This document shows positions 40,895-49,180 of a DNA stretch of 64,000 bases, piece after piece. How positions within the stretch are numbered: the stretch's first letter is position 1; each line of letters starts with the position of its first letter. Position numbers and translations under genes: made by a program. Where the stretch lies: contig NZ_MSCW01000007.1 in the NCBI RefSeq assembly GCF_001981305.1, forward strand, positions 372,001 to 436,000, given 5' to 3'. A model generated the notes under the pieces. The model searched no databases and had not been told where the DNA came from. It saw only the letters and a program-made list of their open reading frames with translations. This DNA is from Marinobacter lutaoensis. GTDB taxonomy: Bacteria; Pseudomonadota; Gammaproteobacteria; Pseudomonadales; Oleiphilaceae.

Positions 40895-41894
40895 AGCCTA
40901 CCTGAAACTACCGGAAGCCGATCAGAAGGACATCCTGCAGGGGGCAGCTGCGGAACTGGGTCGTCAGGCGACGGTATTGGAGAAAGACATTTGGGTCTGC
41001 TGGATATTGCAGACCCTCTTTTCCATTCCCGATGCTCACCCCATGGCCTTCAAGGGCGGCACCTCCTTGTCCAAGGTCTATGGCGCCATTGATCGCTTCT
41101 CTGAGGATGTCGATATCACCCTCGACTACCGGCACTTCGAGGCCGACTTCGACCCTTTTGCCGACGGCATCAGCAATACCAAGATCAAGAAGTTCAGTAA
41201 TCGTCTCAAGGACTACGTCAAGGGATACGCAAACGGCACCGTCATCCCCTTCCTCCGCGCAGAACTGGACAAACTACCCACGGCCGAGCGTCACACCATC
41301 GAGGTCGACGAGACTGGGGAAAAGATCTGGGTTAGCTTTCCTTCCGTGACGGAGGAGCCCGACGACTACCTCAAGCCCCAAGTCCTGATCGAATTGGGTG
41401 GTCGCAATGTCATCGATCCCAACGAGCGCCATACGATTTCACCCTATGTGGCGGCGCTTACGACCGAGCTCGATTATCCCACCAGCGAAGTCGTGGTGCT
41501 CTCACCCGAGCGCACCTTCTGGGAAAAAGCGACCTTGATCCACGTCGAGTGCAATCGCGGCCAATTGAAGGAAAACGCCGAGCGACTCTCCCGGCACTGG
41601 TATGACCTCGTGATGCTGAGCCGGCACACCTCAGGTCAGGCTGCCGTCCAGAATCGCGATCTGTTCGAGGATGTCGTCCGCCACAAAAAAGTGTTTTTCA
41701 AGGCGAGCTATGCCAACTACGACGCCTGTCTTGAGAACCAGCTGCAACTGCTCCCGGAGGATGAAACCCTCGACGGGCTCCGTGCCGACTACGAGAAGAT
41801 GATCGGCGCCGGCATGATGTACCAGGCACCGCCCACCTTCGACGAGATCGTGGAATCGATCCGTCAATTGGAGCAGGACATCAACACCTGGTGA
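40887..41894 (+). CDS. abiEii: AbiEii/AbiGii-type nucleotidyltransferase toxin
   Basis: 335 residues. Seen: FKGGTSLSKVYGAIDRFSED followed by VDITLDY, the GGTSLxK and DxD motifs of the DUF1814 nucleotidyltransferases. Conserved VVVLSPERTFWEKATLIH and RLSRHWYDLVMLSRH follow. Known AbiEii/MenA-type enzymes transfer nucleotides (to tRNA in MenT cases) and act in type IV toxin-antitoxin abortive infection. The gene ends directly against the convergent gene at 41895. Confidence 0.88.
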   Translation: MAEAYLKLPEADQKDILQGAAAELGRQATVLEKDIWVCWILQTLFSIPDAHPMAFKGGTSLSKVYGAIDRFSEDVDITLDYRHFEADFDPFADGISNTKIKKFSNRLKDYVKGYANGTVIPFLRAELDKLPTAERHTIEVDETGEKIWVSFPSVTEEPDDYLKPQVLIELGGRNVIDPNERHTISPYVAALTTELDYPTSEVVVLSPERTFWEKATLIHVECNRGQLKENAERLSRHWYDLVMLSRHTSGQAAVQNRDLFEDVVRHKKVFFKASYANYDACLENQLQLLPEDETLDGLRADYEKMIGAGMMYQAPPTFDEIVESIRQLEQDINTW

Positions 41895-42848
41895 TCAGCC
41901 AGCGTCGAGGTAGTAATAGCCGTTTCCCTCGCTCTTGATCAGCCTGTTCCACAACGGGTGCTGCACATATTTCCCCTTGACCCTATTCCGCATGATGCGG
42001 TGCAGCTCTTCGTCGGTCTCCGCCTCCGCACGCAGCAGGTCCTTGTGCGCCCTGCCACCTTCCCGGTGCAAGGCCTCCACCACGGCCGCCTGCTTTTTGG
42101 TCAGTTTGTAGGTTTCTCCATTCCAGTGAACCTGGCGGTAATCGGTCGAAAACCGCAATCCAATGCCGGTATCGCGCACCTCGCCCGTCGGATAGCCCCG
42201 CAATAGCGGTAGCACGGCCGCGTGATCCAACGAGCAGTGATCGCCGGTACGCGCCAGCAGTTGCTGCAGCGGTACCAGGGCCACATCCAGTGGCAACTCC
42301 AGAACCGGCGGGATACGTTCCGAAGCACTCACGATGATTGCGGGCGTCCTGCCCGATTCCTGCTTCAGCACGGTCACAAATGACCGCAGATTATCGGCCA
42401 GCTCCAAACGCCGCACGAAGTACAGATTGACTCTGTAAGTCCCGATGCGGGTAATACCCAGATGCCAGAATACGGAATCGTGGAGGGTGGTAACCTGATA
42501 CCGGGCCTCGATATCGAACAGCCTTCTCAACCACTCCAGCAACTTGTCCGTATCGACCAGGTATCGCTTCACTTGGTTGGTAGGCACCGTGATCCAGCCG
42601 GCACCCGTGGAAAAATAGCGGAAGCCTCTACTTTCGGAACACCATGTGAGTTCGGCAAACCCTGTGTCGTCATGCGGCAGAGACGCCATCGAGCCGGCCG
42701 GGCTCAAAAAGCCGCCCTGCAGGAGTTCGGCGGCCACCGACGGAAAATCATCGTGCAGGACGCTGCCGCTGATTCCAGGCGTCGGGCTGTTCAGCAGGCG
42801 CAGCAGGAGGGCCAAGGCACTCCTGCTCAGCGACACTGCCGCAGTCAT
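41895..42848 (-). CDS. Unknown protein with C-terminal winged-helix-like domain
   Basis: 317 residues. Seen: an N-terminal alpha/beta region (SALALLLRLLNSPTPGISGS, TWCSESRGFRYFSTGAGWIT), a middle part with ITRIGTYRVNLYFVRRLELA, and a C-terminal region resembling a winged helix (VHWNGETYKLTKKQAAVVEA then LHREGGRAHKDLLRAEAE). No known family comes to mind. It starts inside the end of the next gene upstream (4-bp ATGA overlap), so the two are coupled. The C-terminal half suggests DNA binding. Confidence 0.65.
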   Translation of the reverse strand: MTAAVSLSRSALALLLRLLNSPTPGISGSVLHDDFPSVAAELLQGGFLSPAGSMASLPHDDTGFAELTWCSESRGFRYFSTGAGWITVPTNQVKRYLVDTDKLLEWLRRLFDIEARYQVTTLHDSVFWHLGITRIGTYRVNLYFVRRLELADNLRSFVTVLKQESGRTPAIIVSASERIPPVLELPLDVALVPLQQLLARTGDHCSLDHAAVLPLLRGYPTGEVRDTGIGLRFSTDYRQVHWNGETYKLTKKQAAVVEALHREGGRAHKDLLRAEAETDEELHRIMRNRVKGKYVQHPLWNRLIKSEGNGYYYLDAG

Positions 42849-44029
42849 TGCTGGACCTCTTCAAGCAAGCCCCAGCGCTTGAGGTACTTCTCGCCGATCA
42901 GCCGCTCCCTCTCGGTGCGACTGCGCAGGTCACATCCGTTGGGCATGGTGATCTTGACCGGCAGCACCTTGCCGCGCCCCACACCGTTCTCCGGTTGGAA
43001 ACGGATATTGATCCTGGCCTGGGTCGGCGTAAAAGCTCCCGAGGTCAACGGATTGTGTTCCCCGAAATGCTCCTGGGCGTAAGTGTGCAGGCCCATCTGG
43101 CTTTTCGCCGGCACCTCGATCTGGACACGCCCCTCGCCCGCCAAATCCTTCAGCTTCATCATGACCAACTGGACCGACTCGATTTCGTCATTGGGATCCC
43201 AGTCCAGCACCTGTTCCACCATCAACGGCTGCAGGTCATAGCGCCGCAGCGGTACCCGCTCCGCTTCGACGGTCTGCTTCAACAGATCCTCGGTGAACGC
43301 CTTGGCGATGCTGTCCCGGCGCTCGCGCTTGGCGGCCACCACCTCCACCACGCCCGTGGCCTCGGAATAGGTAATGGCATGCTCCGACACCGGCCGCCGA
43401 ATCCGGGAGACGATGTCATCCTCCCCCTCGAACTCCAGGTAGGAATCCGGCAGCCCTTCCTGGTAAACCATCACCTGTACCACGTCGACTTCGTTGCCAT
43501 CCTCATCCGGCAGGGTCCGCTCGAAGAGCTCGATCTTGACCTTGTCGCCGAGGCCGAAGAGCGATCGGATCTTCTCCTTGAACGCGCTTAGAGAGACAGC
43601 ATCCGAATTCAGGGGCAGACCAACTTCGACCTGATAGCCGCTCCAGTTCCTGCCATGGCGATACTGGTCGGCATAACGGATATCCTCGGCATGGCGGAAA
43701 CTGTCCGGCTCGTGCAGGTAAACCCAACGGCTGCGCTCCAGGGCGGAAGGCATGGCGCTCAATTGAGCGGGGGTGCTGACCGCGCTCAGCAGCGCGGCCT
43801 GGCCGACCTCATCCGCCATCTGGTAAATGCGTTCGGCATCGATCGTGAGCCGGGCCTTTTGATCCGGGGTGAGGTGATCCAGCAACTGGATGACGTTGCT
43901 GACCACCGTCGGATGGTCCTGTGACCAGTCGACCCCGTTAACGGGGATCTGCTTGCGGCTGAAGTACTCCCGCAGGCCGGCGGCTGAGGTGTGGCGGATG
44001 AAGTTTCGAACGATCGGCATGGGTATCAA
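42845..44029 (-). CDS. Unknown protein divergent from XRE/ImmA
   Basis: 394 residues. Seen: PIVRNFIRHTSAAGLREYFS and VQLLDHLT-like helical N-terminus with KARLTIDAERIYQMADEVG, then a beta-rich middle (YQVEVGLPLNSDAVSLSAF, KVKIELFERTLPDEDGNEVD) and a basic C-terminus (CDLRSRTERERLIGEKYLKR). No catalytic motif recognised. It is co-transcribed with the winged-helix-like gene and faces the XRE/ImmA pair across a shared operator region. Confidence 0.65.
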   Translation of the reverse strand: MIPMPIVRNFIRHTSAAGLREYFSRKQIPVNGVDWSQDHPTVVSNVIQLLDHLTPDQKARLTIDAERIYQMADEVGQAALLSAVSTPAQLSAMPSALERSRWVYLHEPDSFRHAEDIRYADQYRHGRNWSGYQVEVGLPLNSDAVSLSAFKEKIRSLFGLGDKVKIELFERTLPDEDGNEVDVVQVMVYQEGLPDSYLEFEGEDDIVSRIRRPVSEHAITYSEATGVVEVVAAKRERRDSIAKAFTEDLLKQTVEAERVPLRRYDLQPLMVEQVLDWDPNDEIESVQLVMMKLKDLAGEGRVQIEVPAKSQMGLHTYAQEHFGEHNPLTSGAFTPTQARINIRFQPENGVGRGKVLPVKITMPNGCDLRSRTERERLIGEKYLKRWGLLEEVQQ

Positions 44030-44076
44030 CCCTCATCGGTTAGTAGCAAACGGCGAACTCATGGTGGACAGATACC

Positions 44077-44159
44077 AAAAGTTCATGATAGCGAACTTCC
44101 AAGATAATGCCGTTTATAATCATTTTCAAGTACCTCCTGTATGTCTATAATGAACTTTT
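44077..44159. promoter_or_regulatory. Divergent promoters with repeated operator half-sites
   Basis: Seen: plus promoter TTTTCA(44123-44128)-17-TATAAT(44146-44151); minus promoter TTGAAA(44128-44123)-17-TATCTT(44105-44100). AAAAGTTCAT (44077-44086) and its exact complement ATGAACTTTT (44150-44159) flank both, and GAACTT at 44093 forms a second inverted pair with AAGTTC. This fits one repressor controlling both directions. Confidence 0.7.
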
Positions 44160-44186
44160 AGGATCCAACCGAGAGGAGATACCACC

Positions 44187-44510
44187 GTGGCCAATCTGCT
44201 GGGAGCCAAGATCAAAGAGCTCCGCAAGAAAAAAGGCCTAACTTTAGAACAACTTGCGGAGAAAATAGGGTCAGGGAAGAGCTACATCTGGGAACTGGAG
44301 AACCGGGGGGTCAAGCGCCCGTCGGCCGAGAAGCTGACACTCATCGCCAAAGCACTGGACGTCACCACCGAGTACCTGGTCAACAACGAGCAGACTGAAC
44401 CAAGCCAGGACATGAAGCGCGAGGTGTTTTTCAGGAAGTTCAACGGTCTGAACCCGGAAGACCAGAAAAAAATCATGGATATCATGGATGTGTGGGGTAA
44501 GAAGTCGTGA
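44187..44510 (+). CDS. XRE-family repressor (ImmR-like)
   Basis: 107 residues from a GTG at 44187 with GAGAGGAG upstream. Seen: AKIKELRKKKGLTLEQLAEK and IGSGKSYIWELENRG, a lambda-Cro-type helix-turn-helix, followed by LIAKALDVTTEYLVNNEQ and a short acidic C-terminus. It overlaps the metalloprotease gene by four bases (GTGA). With ImmA it resembles the ImmR/ImmA switch of ICEBs1 and some phages, where the protease removes the repressor. It is the only phage-type repressor I see, so it may set lysogeny. Confidence 0.82.
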   Translation: MANLLGAKIKELRKKKGLTLEQLAEKIGSGKSYIWELENRGVKRPSAEKLTLIAKALDVTTEYLVNNEQTEPSQDMKREVFFRKFNGLNPEDQKKIMDIMDVWGKKS

Positions 44511-45418
44511 CGGAGAGGAAGCGGCCCCTCAAGGAGGCCAACCGCATCACCAAGTTTCTGGACCTTGGGCTGGCCGTGGAGGACCGCTTCCCCGTGGATG
44601 TCCGCAAAGTCGCCCTGGAGCTTACGCCTTCGTTCAATCCGGATCCCATTACGATGGTCCGGGAAATGGATCTTAAGTCGGTCGAGGGAGCACTGATCCC
44701 CAATGAGACCAAATCGGAGTGGGGGATCCTTTACAATCGCAACGTCGAACACGTCGGCCGCGTCAACTTCACGCTGGCCCACGAACTCGGCCACTATATG
44801 ATCCACCGCCAGGATTCGGGTGCGGACGGCATCCGCTGTGGCGAGGAAGACATGCTCGACCGGGATTCGGGCATGGCGCAGATCGAACAGGAAGCGAACG
44901 CCTTCGCCGCCAATCTGATGATGCCGAACCACGATTTCCGCCAGCAGGCCGATGGTCAGCCGTTCAGTTTCGATCTGATGAGCCATTGCGCCGACCGGTA
45001 CGGCGTCTCTCTGACGGCCGCCATCCTCAAGTGGCTGGACTTCACCAAGCGACGGGCCATCGCCATCCTGTCGGAGGAAGGCTGCATGCACTGGTCGAAA
45101 TCCAGCCCGAGTGCTTTCCGTTCCGGTCGGTATTACGCGACCCGCCAGTCCTTCAACGAAGTGCCTGCCACATCCATGGCGGCGCAGGAGAACTTTTCTT
45201 TTGCGGCACGTAACGGCGTCCGCCACGGCCCGGGTGTCTGGTTCGACGAGGAGGTCACCGAATACAGCATCTACTCCACCGAGCAGGAAAAGACACTGAC
45301 CGTCCTGGTGCTGGACGATATCGGCGGCTACGACTTGCCCGACCCGGAAACCGAACAAGACGAACTGCTCACCGACACCTACACCAACTTCATCCGCAAC
45401 GGCCAGAATCCTTACTGA
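44507..45418 (+). CDS. ImmA/IrrE-family metallopeptidase
   Basis: 303 residues. Seen: LAHELGHYMIHRQD with the HExxH zinc site (here HELGH) and a third ligand in EQEANAFAANLMMP, the standard ImmA/IrrE signature, near residues 95-150. The N-terminal part (PVDVRKVALEL) is the usual one for the family, and the C-terminal 140 residues are an additional beta-rich extension (FSFAARNGVRHGPGVWFDEE). Inferred: it cleaves the XRE protein on an inducing signal and so relieves repression of the divergent genes. Confidence 0.88.
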   Translation: MTERKRPLKEANRITKFLDLGLAVEDRFPVDVRKVALELTPSFNPDPITMVREMDLKSVEGALIPNETKSEWGILYNRNVEHVGRVNFTLAHELGHYMIHRQDSGADGIRCGEEDMLDRDSGMAQIEQEANAFAANLMMPNHDFRQQADGQPFSFDLMSHCADRYGVSLTAAILKWLDFTKRRAIAILSEEGCMHWSKSSPSAFRSGRYYATRQSFNEVPATSMAAQENFSFAARNGVRHGPGVWFDEEVTEYSIYSTEQEKTLTVLVLDDIGGYDLPDPETEQDELLTDTYTNFIRNGQNPY

Positions 45419-45539
45419 CCCGTGGCTGGCACTGGCCAGCCACGCCTTTCCGCAACGGCCCGAAACGCCCTGATGGCCGTACCACCGCTCTGCTCCGACA
45501 ATGTTTCAACACTGTTTTGCTGAATCGGAGCGGTTACCA

Positions 45540-45767
45540 ATGCAGAAATCTCACCCTTTATCTCCCGAACGGATGTCATCCGATCAACGCCTCGACGAGG
45601 TGGCAAAAATCCTGGCCAACGGCCTGTTCCGGCTCCGCGACGCCGATAAATACCCACCCCCGGCCTCGGACTCAGATAGCGATGTTTCACTTGCTATCAC
45701 TGCCTACCGAAGCGTTCATGGTCACCCCGAAACCGCAGAGAAAACACTGCCTAAGGAGACCCTGTGA
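45540..45767 (+). CDS. Small protein preceding DUF2924
   Basis: 75 residues from the ATG at 45540. Seen: SSDQRLDEVAKILANGLFRL, then PPASDSDSDVSLAITAYRSV. Proteins of this type regularly precede DUF2924 and the serine recombinase in mobile elements; the function is not known to me. The DUF2924 GTG overlaps its last codons. A 121-bp gap to the ImmA gene contains only weak inverted repeats. Confidence 0.6.
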   Translation: MQKSHPLSPERMSSDQRLDEVAKILANGLFRLRDADKYPPPASDSDSDVSLAITAYRSVHGHPETAEKTLPKETL

Positions 45768-46264
45768 ACGACACCACCTTAACCCAAACCTCACCGTCGG
45801 TGCTGGCCCAGGTCGCGCAGCTACCCGACATGTCGATGGAAGAGATCCGGGCGCTATGGCGCCAGCTGTTCAAGCAGGAGGCGCCCACCCACATCCGCAG
45901 TTTTCTGGAGCGGCGGCTCGCCTACCGCCTGCAGGAAATCGAGTTCAAGCGGACCCCTTCCCACAAAAACCTGGTGGAACAGAATCAACGGCGGATCCGG
46001 GCCATCATCAAGACCGGCCAGAAGCCGCTGCGCGATCGCTACCCAAAGCCGGTCCCCGGCACGGTCCTGACGCGAATCTACCAGGAGAAGGAATACCGGG
46101 TCACGGTGACCCACGACAACCAGTTCGAGTTCGAGGGACGCCTCTACCGCAGCCTGTCGGTCATCGCCCGGGAGATCACCGGCACCCGCTGGTCGGGGCC
46201 TCTGTTTTTCGGCCTGCGCAAGGCAACGGACAAAAAGAACAATAAGCGCGGAGGCAAACGATGA
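45764..46264 (+). CDS. DUF2924 protein of serine-recombinase module
   Basis: 166 residues from a GTG. Seen: SMEEIRALWRQLFKQEAPTH, RSFLERRLAYRLQEIEFKR and a C-terminal RIYQEKEYRVTVTHDNQFEF then GRLYRSLSVIAREITGTRWS, which is the DUF2924 signature. It overlaps the recombinase by four bases. Family members nearly always sit beside a serine recombinase and may be directionality or target factors. Confidence 0.88.
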   Translation: MNDTTLTQTSPSVLAQVAQLPDMSMEEIRALWRQLFKQEAPTHIRSFLERRLAYRLQEIEFKRTPSHKNLVEQNQRRIRAIIKTGQKPLRDRYPKPVPGTVLTRIYQEKEYRVTVTHDNQFEFEGRLYRSLSVIAREITGTRWSGPLFFGLRKATDKKNNKRGGKR

Positions 46265-47610
46265 CAGATCAGGTCAAGAAGCGCCTGCGCTGCGCGGTCT
46301 ATACCCGCAAATCGACCGAGGAAGGACTGGAACAGGATTACAACTCCATCGACGCCCAACGCGACGCCGGCCACGCCTACATTGCCAGCCAGCGCGCCGA
46401 GGGCTGGATCCCGGTGGAGGACGACTACGACGACCCCGCCTTCTCCGGCGGCAACATGGAGCGCCCGGCCCTGAAGCGCCTGATGGCCGATATCGAGAAG
46501 GGAAAGATCGATGTGGTGGTCGTCTACAAGATCGACCGGCTCACCCGCAGCCTGACGGACTTCTCCAAGATGATCGATGTGTTCGAACGCCACGGCGTCT
46601 CCTTCGTCTCGGTCACCCAGCAGTTCAATACCACCAACTCCATGGGGCGGCTGATGCTGAACATCCTGCTCTCCTTCGCCCAGTTCGAGCGCGAGGTGAC
46701 CGGCGAGCGGATCCGCGACAAGATCACGGCAAGCAAGAAGAAAGGCCTCTGGATGGGCGGCATCCCACCCCTGGGATACGACGTGAAGGACCGCTGCCTG
46801 GTGATCAACCCCGCCGAGGCCAGGCTGGTCCGCCATATCTTCAAGCGCTTTACCGAGATCGGCTCCACCACACTGATGGTGAAGGAGTTGCGGCTTGACG
46901 GGGTCACCAGCAAGTCCTGGACCACCCAGGACGGACGCTTCCGGCCCGGCAAGCCCATCGACAAGGGCATGATCTACAAGATGCTGCACAACCGCACCTA
47001 CCTTGGGGAGCTGCGGCACAAGGACAAGTGGTATCGCGGCAAGCACGAAGCCATCATCGACCAGGCGTTGTGGGATGACGTCCACTCGATCCTGGCCACC
47101 AACAGTCGCACCCGCGGCAACATGACCCGGGCCAAGGTCCCCTTCCTGCTCAAGGGCATCGTGTTTGGCGAGGACGGCCGTGCACTGACGGCCTCAAGCT
47201 CGGTGAAGAAAAAGAGCGGCAGGCGCTACCGCTACTACCTCAGCACCCGCGACACCAAGGAGTTCGCCGGCGCCTCGGGGCTTCCGCGCATTCCGGCCGC
47301 TGAACTGGAAGCCGCCGTGGTGGGACAGATCCGGTCACTGCTGCAATCGCCCCCGGTGATGCAGAAGACCGCAGCGGTCACGAACCAGCTCGGCGACCCA
47401 GTTGACGAAGCCCAAGTGACGGTGGCGATGACCCGGCTCGACAAGGTCTGGGATCAGCTGTTTCCGGACGAGCAGAGCCGGATCATCCGCTTGCTGGTCG
47501 AGAAGGTTATCGTCACCCCCAACAGCATCGACGTGCGCCTGCGGAACAACGGCATTGAAAGGTTGGCGCTGGAGATCACCGATTCTGCCCGGGAAAAGAT
47601 AATCGCATGA
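46261..47610 (+). CDS. Large serine recombinase, probable integrase of the element
   Basis: 449 residues. Seen: RCAVYTRKSTEEGLEQDYNS with the catalytic Ser (STEEGL), FSGGNMERPALKRLMADIEK, VVYKIDRLTRSLTDF, and FAQFEREVTGERIRDKI, the resolvase catalytic domain. A recombinase domain (KKGLWMGGIPPLGYDVKDRC) and a C-terminal region without the usual Cys pairs of a zinc ribbon follow. It likely integrates and excises the element. It overlaps both neighbours, forming a three-gene operon with DUF2924 and the HTH protein. Confidence 0.9.
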   Translation: MTDQVKKRLRCAVYTRKSTEEGLEQDYNSIDAQRDAGHAYIASQRAEGWIPVEDDYDDPAFSGGNMERPALKRLMADIEKGKIDVVVVYKIDRLTRSLTDFSKMIDVFERHGVSFVSVTQQFNTTNSMGRLMLNILLSFAQFEREVTGERIRDKITASKKKGLWMGGIPPLGYDVKDRCLVINPAEARLVRHIFKRFTEIGSTTLMVKELRLDGVTSKSWTTQDGRFRPGKPIDKGMIYKMLHNRTYLGELRHKDKWYRGKHEAIIDQALWDDVHSILATNSRTRGNMTRAKVPFLLKGIVFGEDGRALTASSSVKKKSGRRYRYYLSTRDTKEFAGASGLPRIPAAELEAAVVGQIRSLLQSPPVMQKTAAVTNQLGDPVDEAQVTVAMTRLDKVWDQLFPDEQSRIIRLLVEKVIVTPNSIDVRLRNNGIERLALEITDSAREKIIA

Positions 47611-48110
47611 GCAACGGTAGTGGCATCCAGATAGAACTCACCCAGACCGGCGACCCCAAGGTCCTCGAGGCCAGCGACGGGCGCCTGAGCATCTCGGTGC
47701 CCATCAAGCTGAAACGGCGCAGTGGCCGCAGGCTCATCACCTTGCCGGATGGCGAGGTGCAGGAACCCCGCCCCTGGGACACGGAGCCCACGCCGCTGCA
47801 ACTGGCCCTGGCGCGGGGCCACCGCTGGCTGGCCATGCTGGAGGCCGGCGAGGTCCGGTCGCTCCGCGAGATCGCCGAGAAGGAAGGGGTGGACAACAGT
47901 TATGTGAGCCGGATGGTCAACCTGACCATCCTGGCCCCGGACATCGTGGCGGCCATCCTGGACGACCAGGTACCGCCACATCTGACCCTGTTCGATCTGG
48001 CCGTGGACCCGCCCCGGCTGTGGGAGGAGCAGCGCCGGCGCACCGGCATCAACTACGCCCCGTCCGTCACCGGCGTGGACGTGGACTCCCGCAAACACTG
48101 CTCCTCGTAG
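47607..48110 (+). CDS. HTH partner of the serine recombinase
   Basis: 167 residues. Seen: IKLKRRSGRRLITLPDGEVQ, then a helix-turn-helix (GEVRSLREIAEKEGVDNSYV then SRMVNLTILAPDIVAAILDD). This is the ParB-like HTH protein usually encoded directly after this type of recombinase and may direct recombination. Its start overlaps the recombinase end. Its last 58 bases run antisense to the second AlpA-like gene, so one end has probably been altered. Confidence 0.75.
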   Translation: MSNGSGIQIELTQTGDPKVLEASDGRLSISVPIKLKRRSGRRLITLPDGEVQEPRPWDTEPTPLQLALARGHRWLAMLEAGEVRSLREIAEKEGVDNSYVSRMVNLTILAPDIVAAILDDQVPPHLTLFDLAVDPPRLWEEQRRRTGINYAPSVTGVDVDSRKHCSS

Positions 48111-48262
48111 GCTTCGATATCCTGCAACCGGTACAATACCCGGCCCTGGATCTTCATGAATCTGGGGCCGATTCCCTCGCTGCGCCAGCGCTCCAGGGTC
48201 GCCTCACTGACATCCCAACGGTCCGCCAACTGGCGTTGTTTCAAGTGTTTGACTTCCATCAT
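48053..48262 (-). CDS. AlpA/MerR-like regulator, copy 2
   Basis: 69 residues, about 80% identical to the gene at 39867-40076 (KQRQLADRWDVSEATLERWR, RSEGIGPRFMKIQGRVLYRL). Same strand and structure. Its 3' end overlaps the recombinase partner gene, and the operon that follows copy 1 is missing here, so it looks like a duplicated or recombined end. It may act as excision factor for the recombinase. Confidence 0.75.
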   Translation of the reverse strand: MMEVKHLKQRQLADRWDVSEATLERWRSEGIGPRFMKIQGRVLYRLQDIEAYEEQCLRESTSTPVTDGA

Positions 48263-48384
48263 TCACCTCTTGGTCTGGGTTAGTGGAAGCCCATGAACGC
48301 TCTAACGGGCCTGCTATGCAAGGTCTTTCGGGATGCTGATGGGCGCTATCTCGCTGATTGTATTGGCGGCTTTTGACGGACTTC

Positions 48385-48425
48385 GACGGTAGCGATACAG
48401 GGAATCGAACCCGGGTCCCACCCCA
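48385..48425 (-). other. Possible tRNA-derived attachment fragment
   Basis: On the minus strand GGGTTCGATTCCC (48412-48400) matches a tRNA T-arm, but no complete tRNA surrounds it and the adjoining stems do not fit. It lies just beyond the recombinase module, where an att site would be expected. The rest of 48263-48755 holds the terminator below, the operator at 48710 and no gene that I can support. Confidence 0.3.
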
Positions 48426-48438
48426 CCACCAATACCCA

Positions 48439-48468
48439 AACCCCAACCCTTCTTGGTTGGGGTTTTTC
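48439..48468 (+). terminator. Intrinsic terminator
   Basis: Stem AACCCCAACC/GGTTGGGGTT with loop CTTCTT, then TTTC. Ten base pairs, GC-rich, on the plus strand. It would stop transcripts coming out of the recombinase operon or from the gene originally disrupted here. Confidence 0.8.
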
Positions 48469-48709
48469 ATTTCTGGGGCTACGCACTGGCGCGGGTTCCG
48501 GCGGCTTGTCTCGGACTTCGCAAAGTAGCCACCCAGCCCCCGCCTGATGCCGGAACCCACTCTCTCCCGCCGGATATTCTCTGCCCCCTCACCGGTCGAA
48601 ATGGGCGAAGTCCGTGATCGGATAATGTCTCGTTGGTCGTTGATACCCTGCCGACTTAAGTCATCATATTGATGATGGTAGCAACCAGTATTGACACCAA
48701 TGCAGCATC

Positions 48710-48738
48710 AGCACGATGATCGTGCTAATTTTAAGCAC
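48710..48738. promoter_or_regulatory. Palindromic operator upstream of the WYL fragment
   Basis: AGCACGAT-G-ATCGTGCT (48710-48726) is a perfect palindrome, and AGCAC recurs at 48734. TTGACA at 48691 may be the -35 box. WYL regulators of the CapW/BrxR type bind such palindromes at their own promoters. Confidence 0.5.
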
Positions 48739-48755
48739 AACATAAGGCCACGGGT

Positions 48756-48884
48756 TTGACAGGTGAGCAGATGGGGGCAGCCCTACTCGATGACATCAGC
48801 CAGGCGCAGCAAGAGCGATTGTTCCACATCGACTTCAAGCTGCGATTTCTAGGCGCTGTAAACCGTGCTGATCTGGTCACCCGT
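48756..48884 (+). pseudogene. 5' fragment of a WYL-domain regulator (CapW/BrxR-like)
   Basis: About 43 residues from a TTG: the segment QQERLFHIDFKLRFLGAVNR then ADLVTRY matches the N-terminal winged helix of the WYL regulators that control BREX, CBASS and related systems (consensus ERLxxIDFRLxFLGxVxRxDL). It is cut by the IS3 remnant immediately after. The rest of the regulator and whatever it controlled are not present downstream. Family assignment from memory of the motif; moderate confidence. Confidence 0.6.
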
Positions 48885-49140
48885 TACCGTATTCAACAAA
48901 GCATGAGCCGGCGTGGCAATTGCTGGGATAACGTCCCAATGGAAAGGCTGCTCAGAAGTTACATAAGTGAGTGGATGCCGAGCAGTGGCTACTCATCCAT
49001 TCCGGAGGCAAAGCGAGATATCAGTTTCTATCTGATGGCGCGCTACAACTGGCTGCGTCCCCATCAGTACAACGGTGGAGTCCCACCCGCAAAGGCGGAA
49101 GAAAAACTTAATTTACTGTCCGGAAATGGTTGACCACTAC
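48885..49140 (+). pseudogene. IS3-family transposase remnant (C-terminal end)
   Basis: Seen: SMSRRGNCWDNVPMERLLRS and then RPHQYNGGVPPAKAEEKLN, the end of an IS3-family orfB DDE domain. Everything upstream of this segment is missing and the frame is fused to the WYL fragment. GTAGTGGTCAACCATTTCCG on the opposite strand at 49140 looks like the surviving terminal repeat. Confidence 0.8.
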
Positions 49141-49180
49141 AAACTATTCACCAAAAGCGCACGACTGAAATCTTTCAAGA

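Noticed and set aside
48385..48425. Complete tRNA gene
   Set aside because: Only a T-arm-like sequence is present; acceptor, D and anticodon arms cannot be built on either side.
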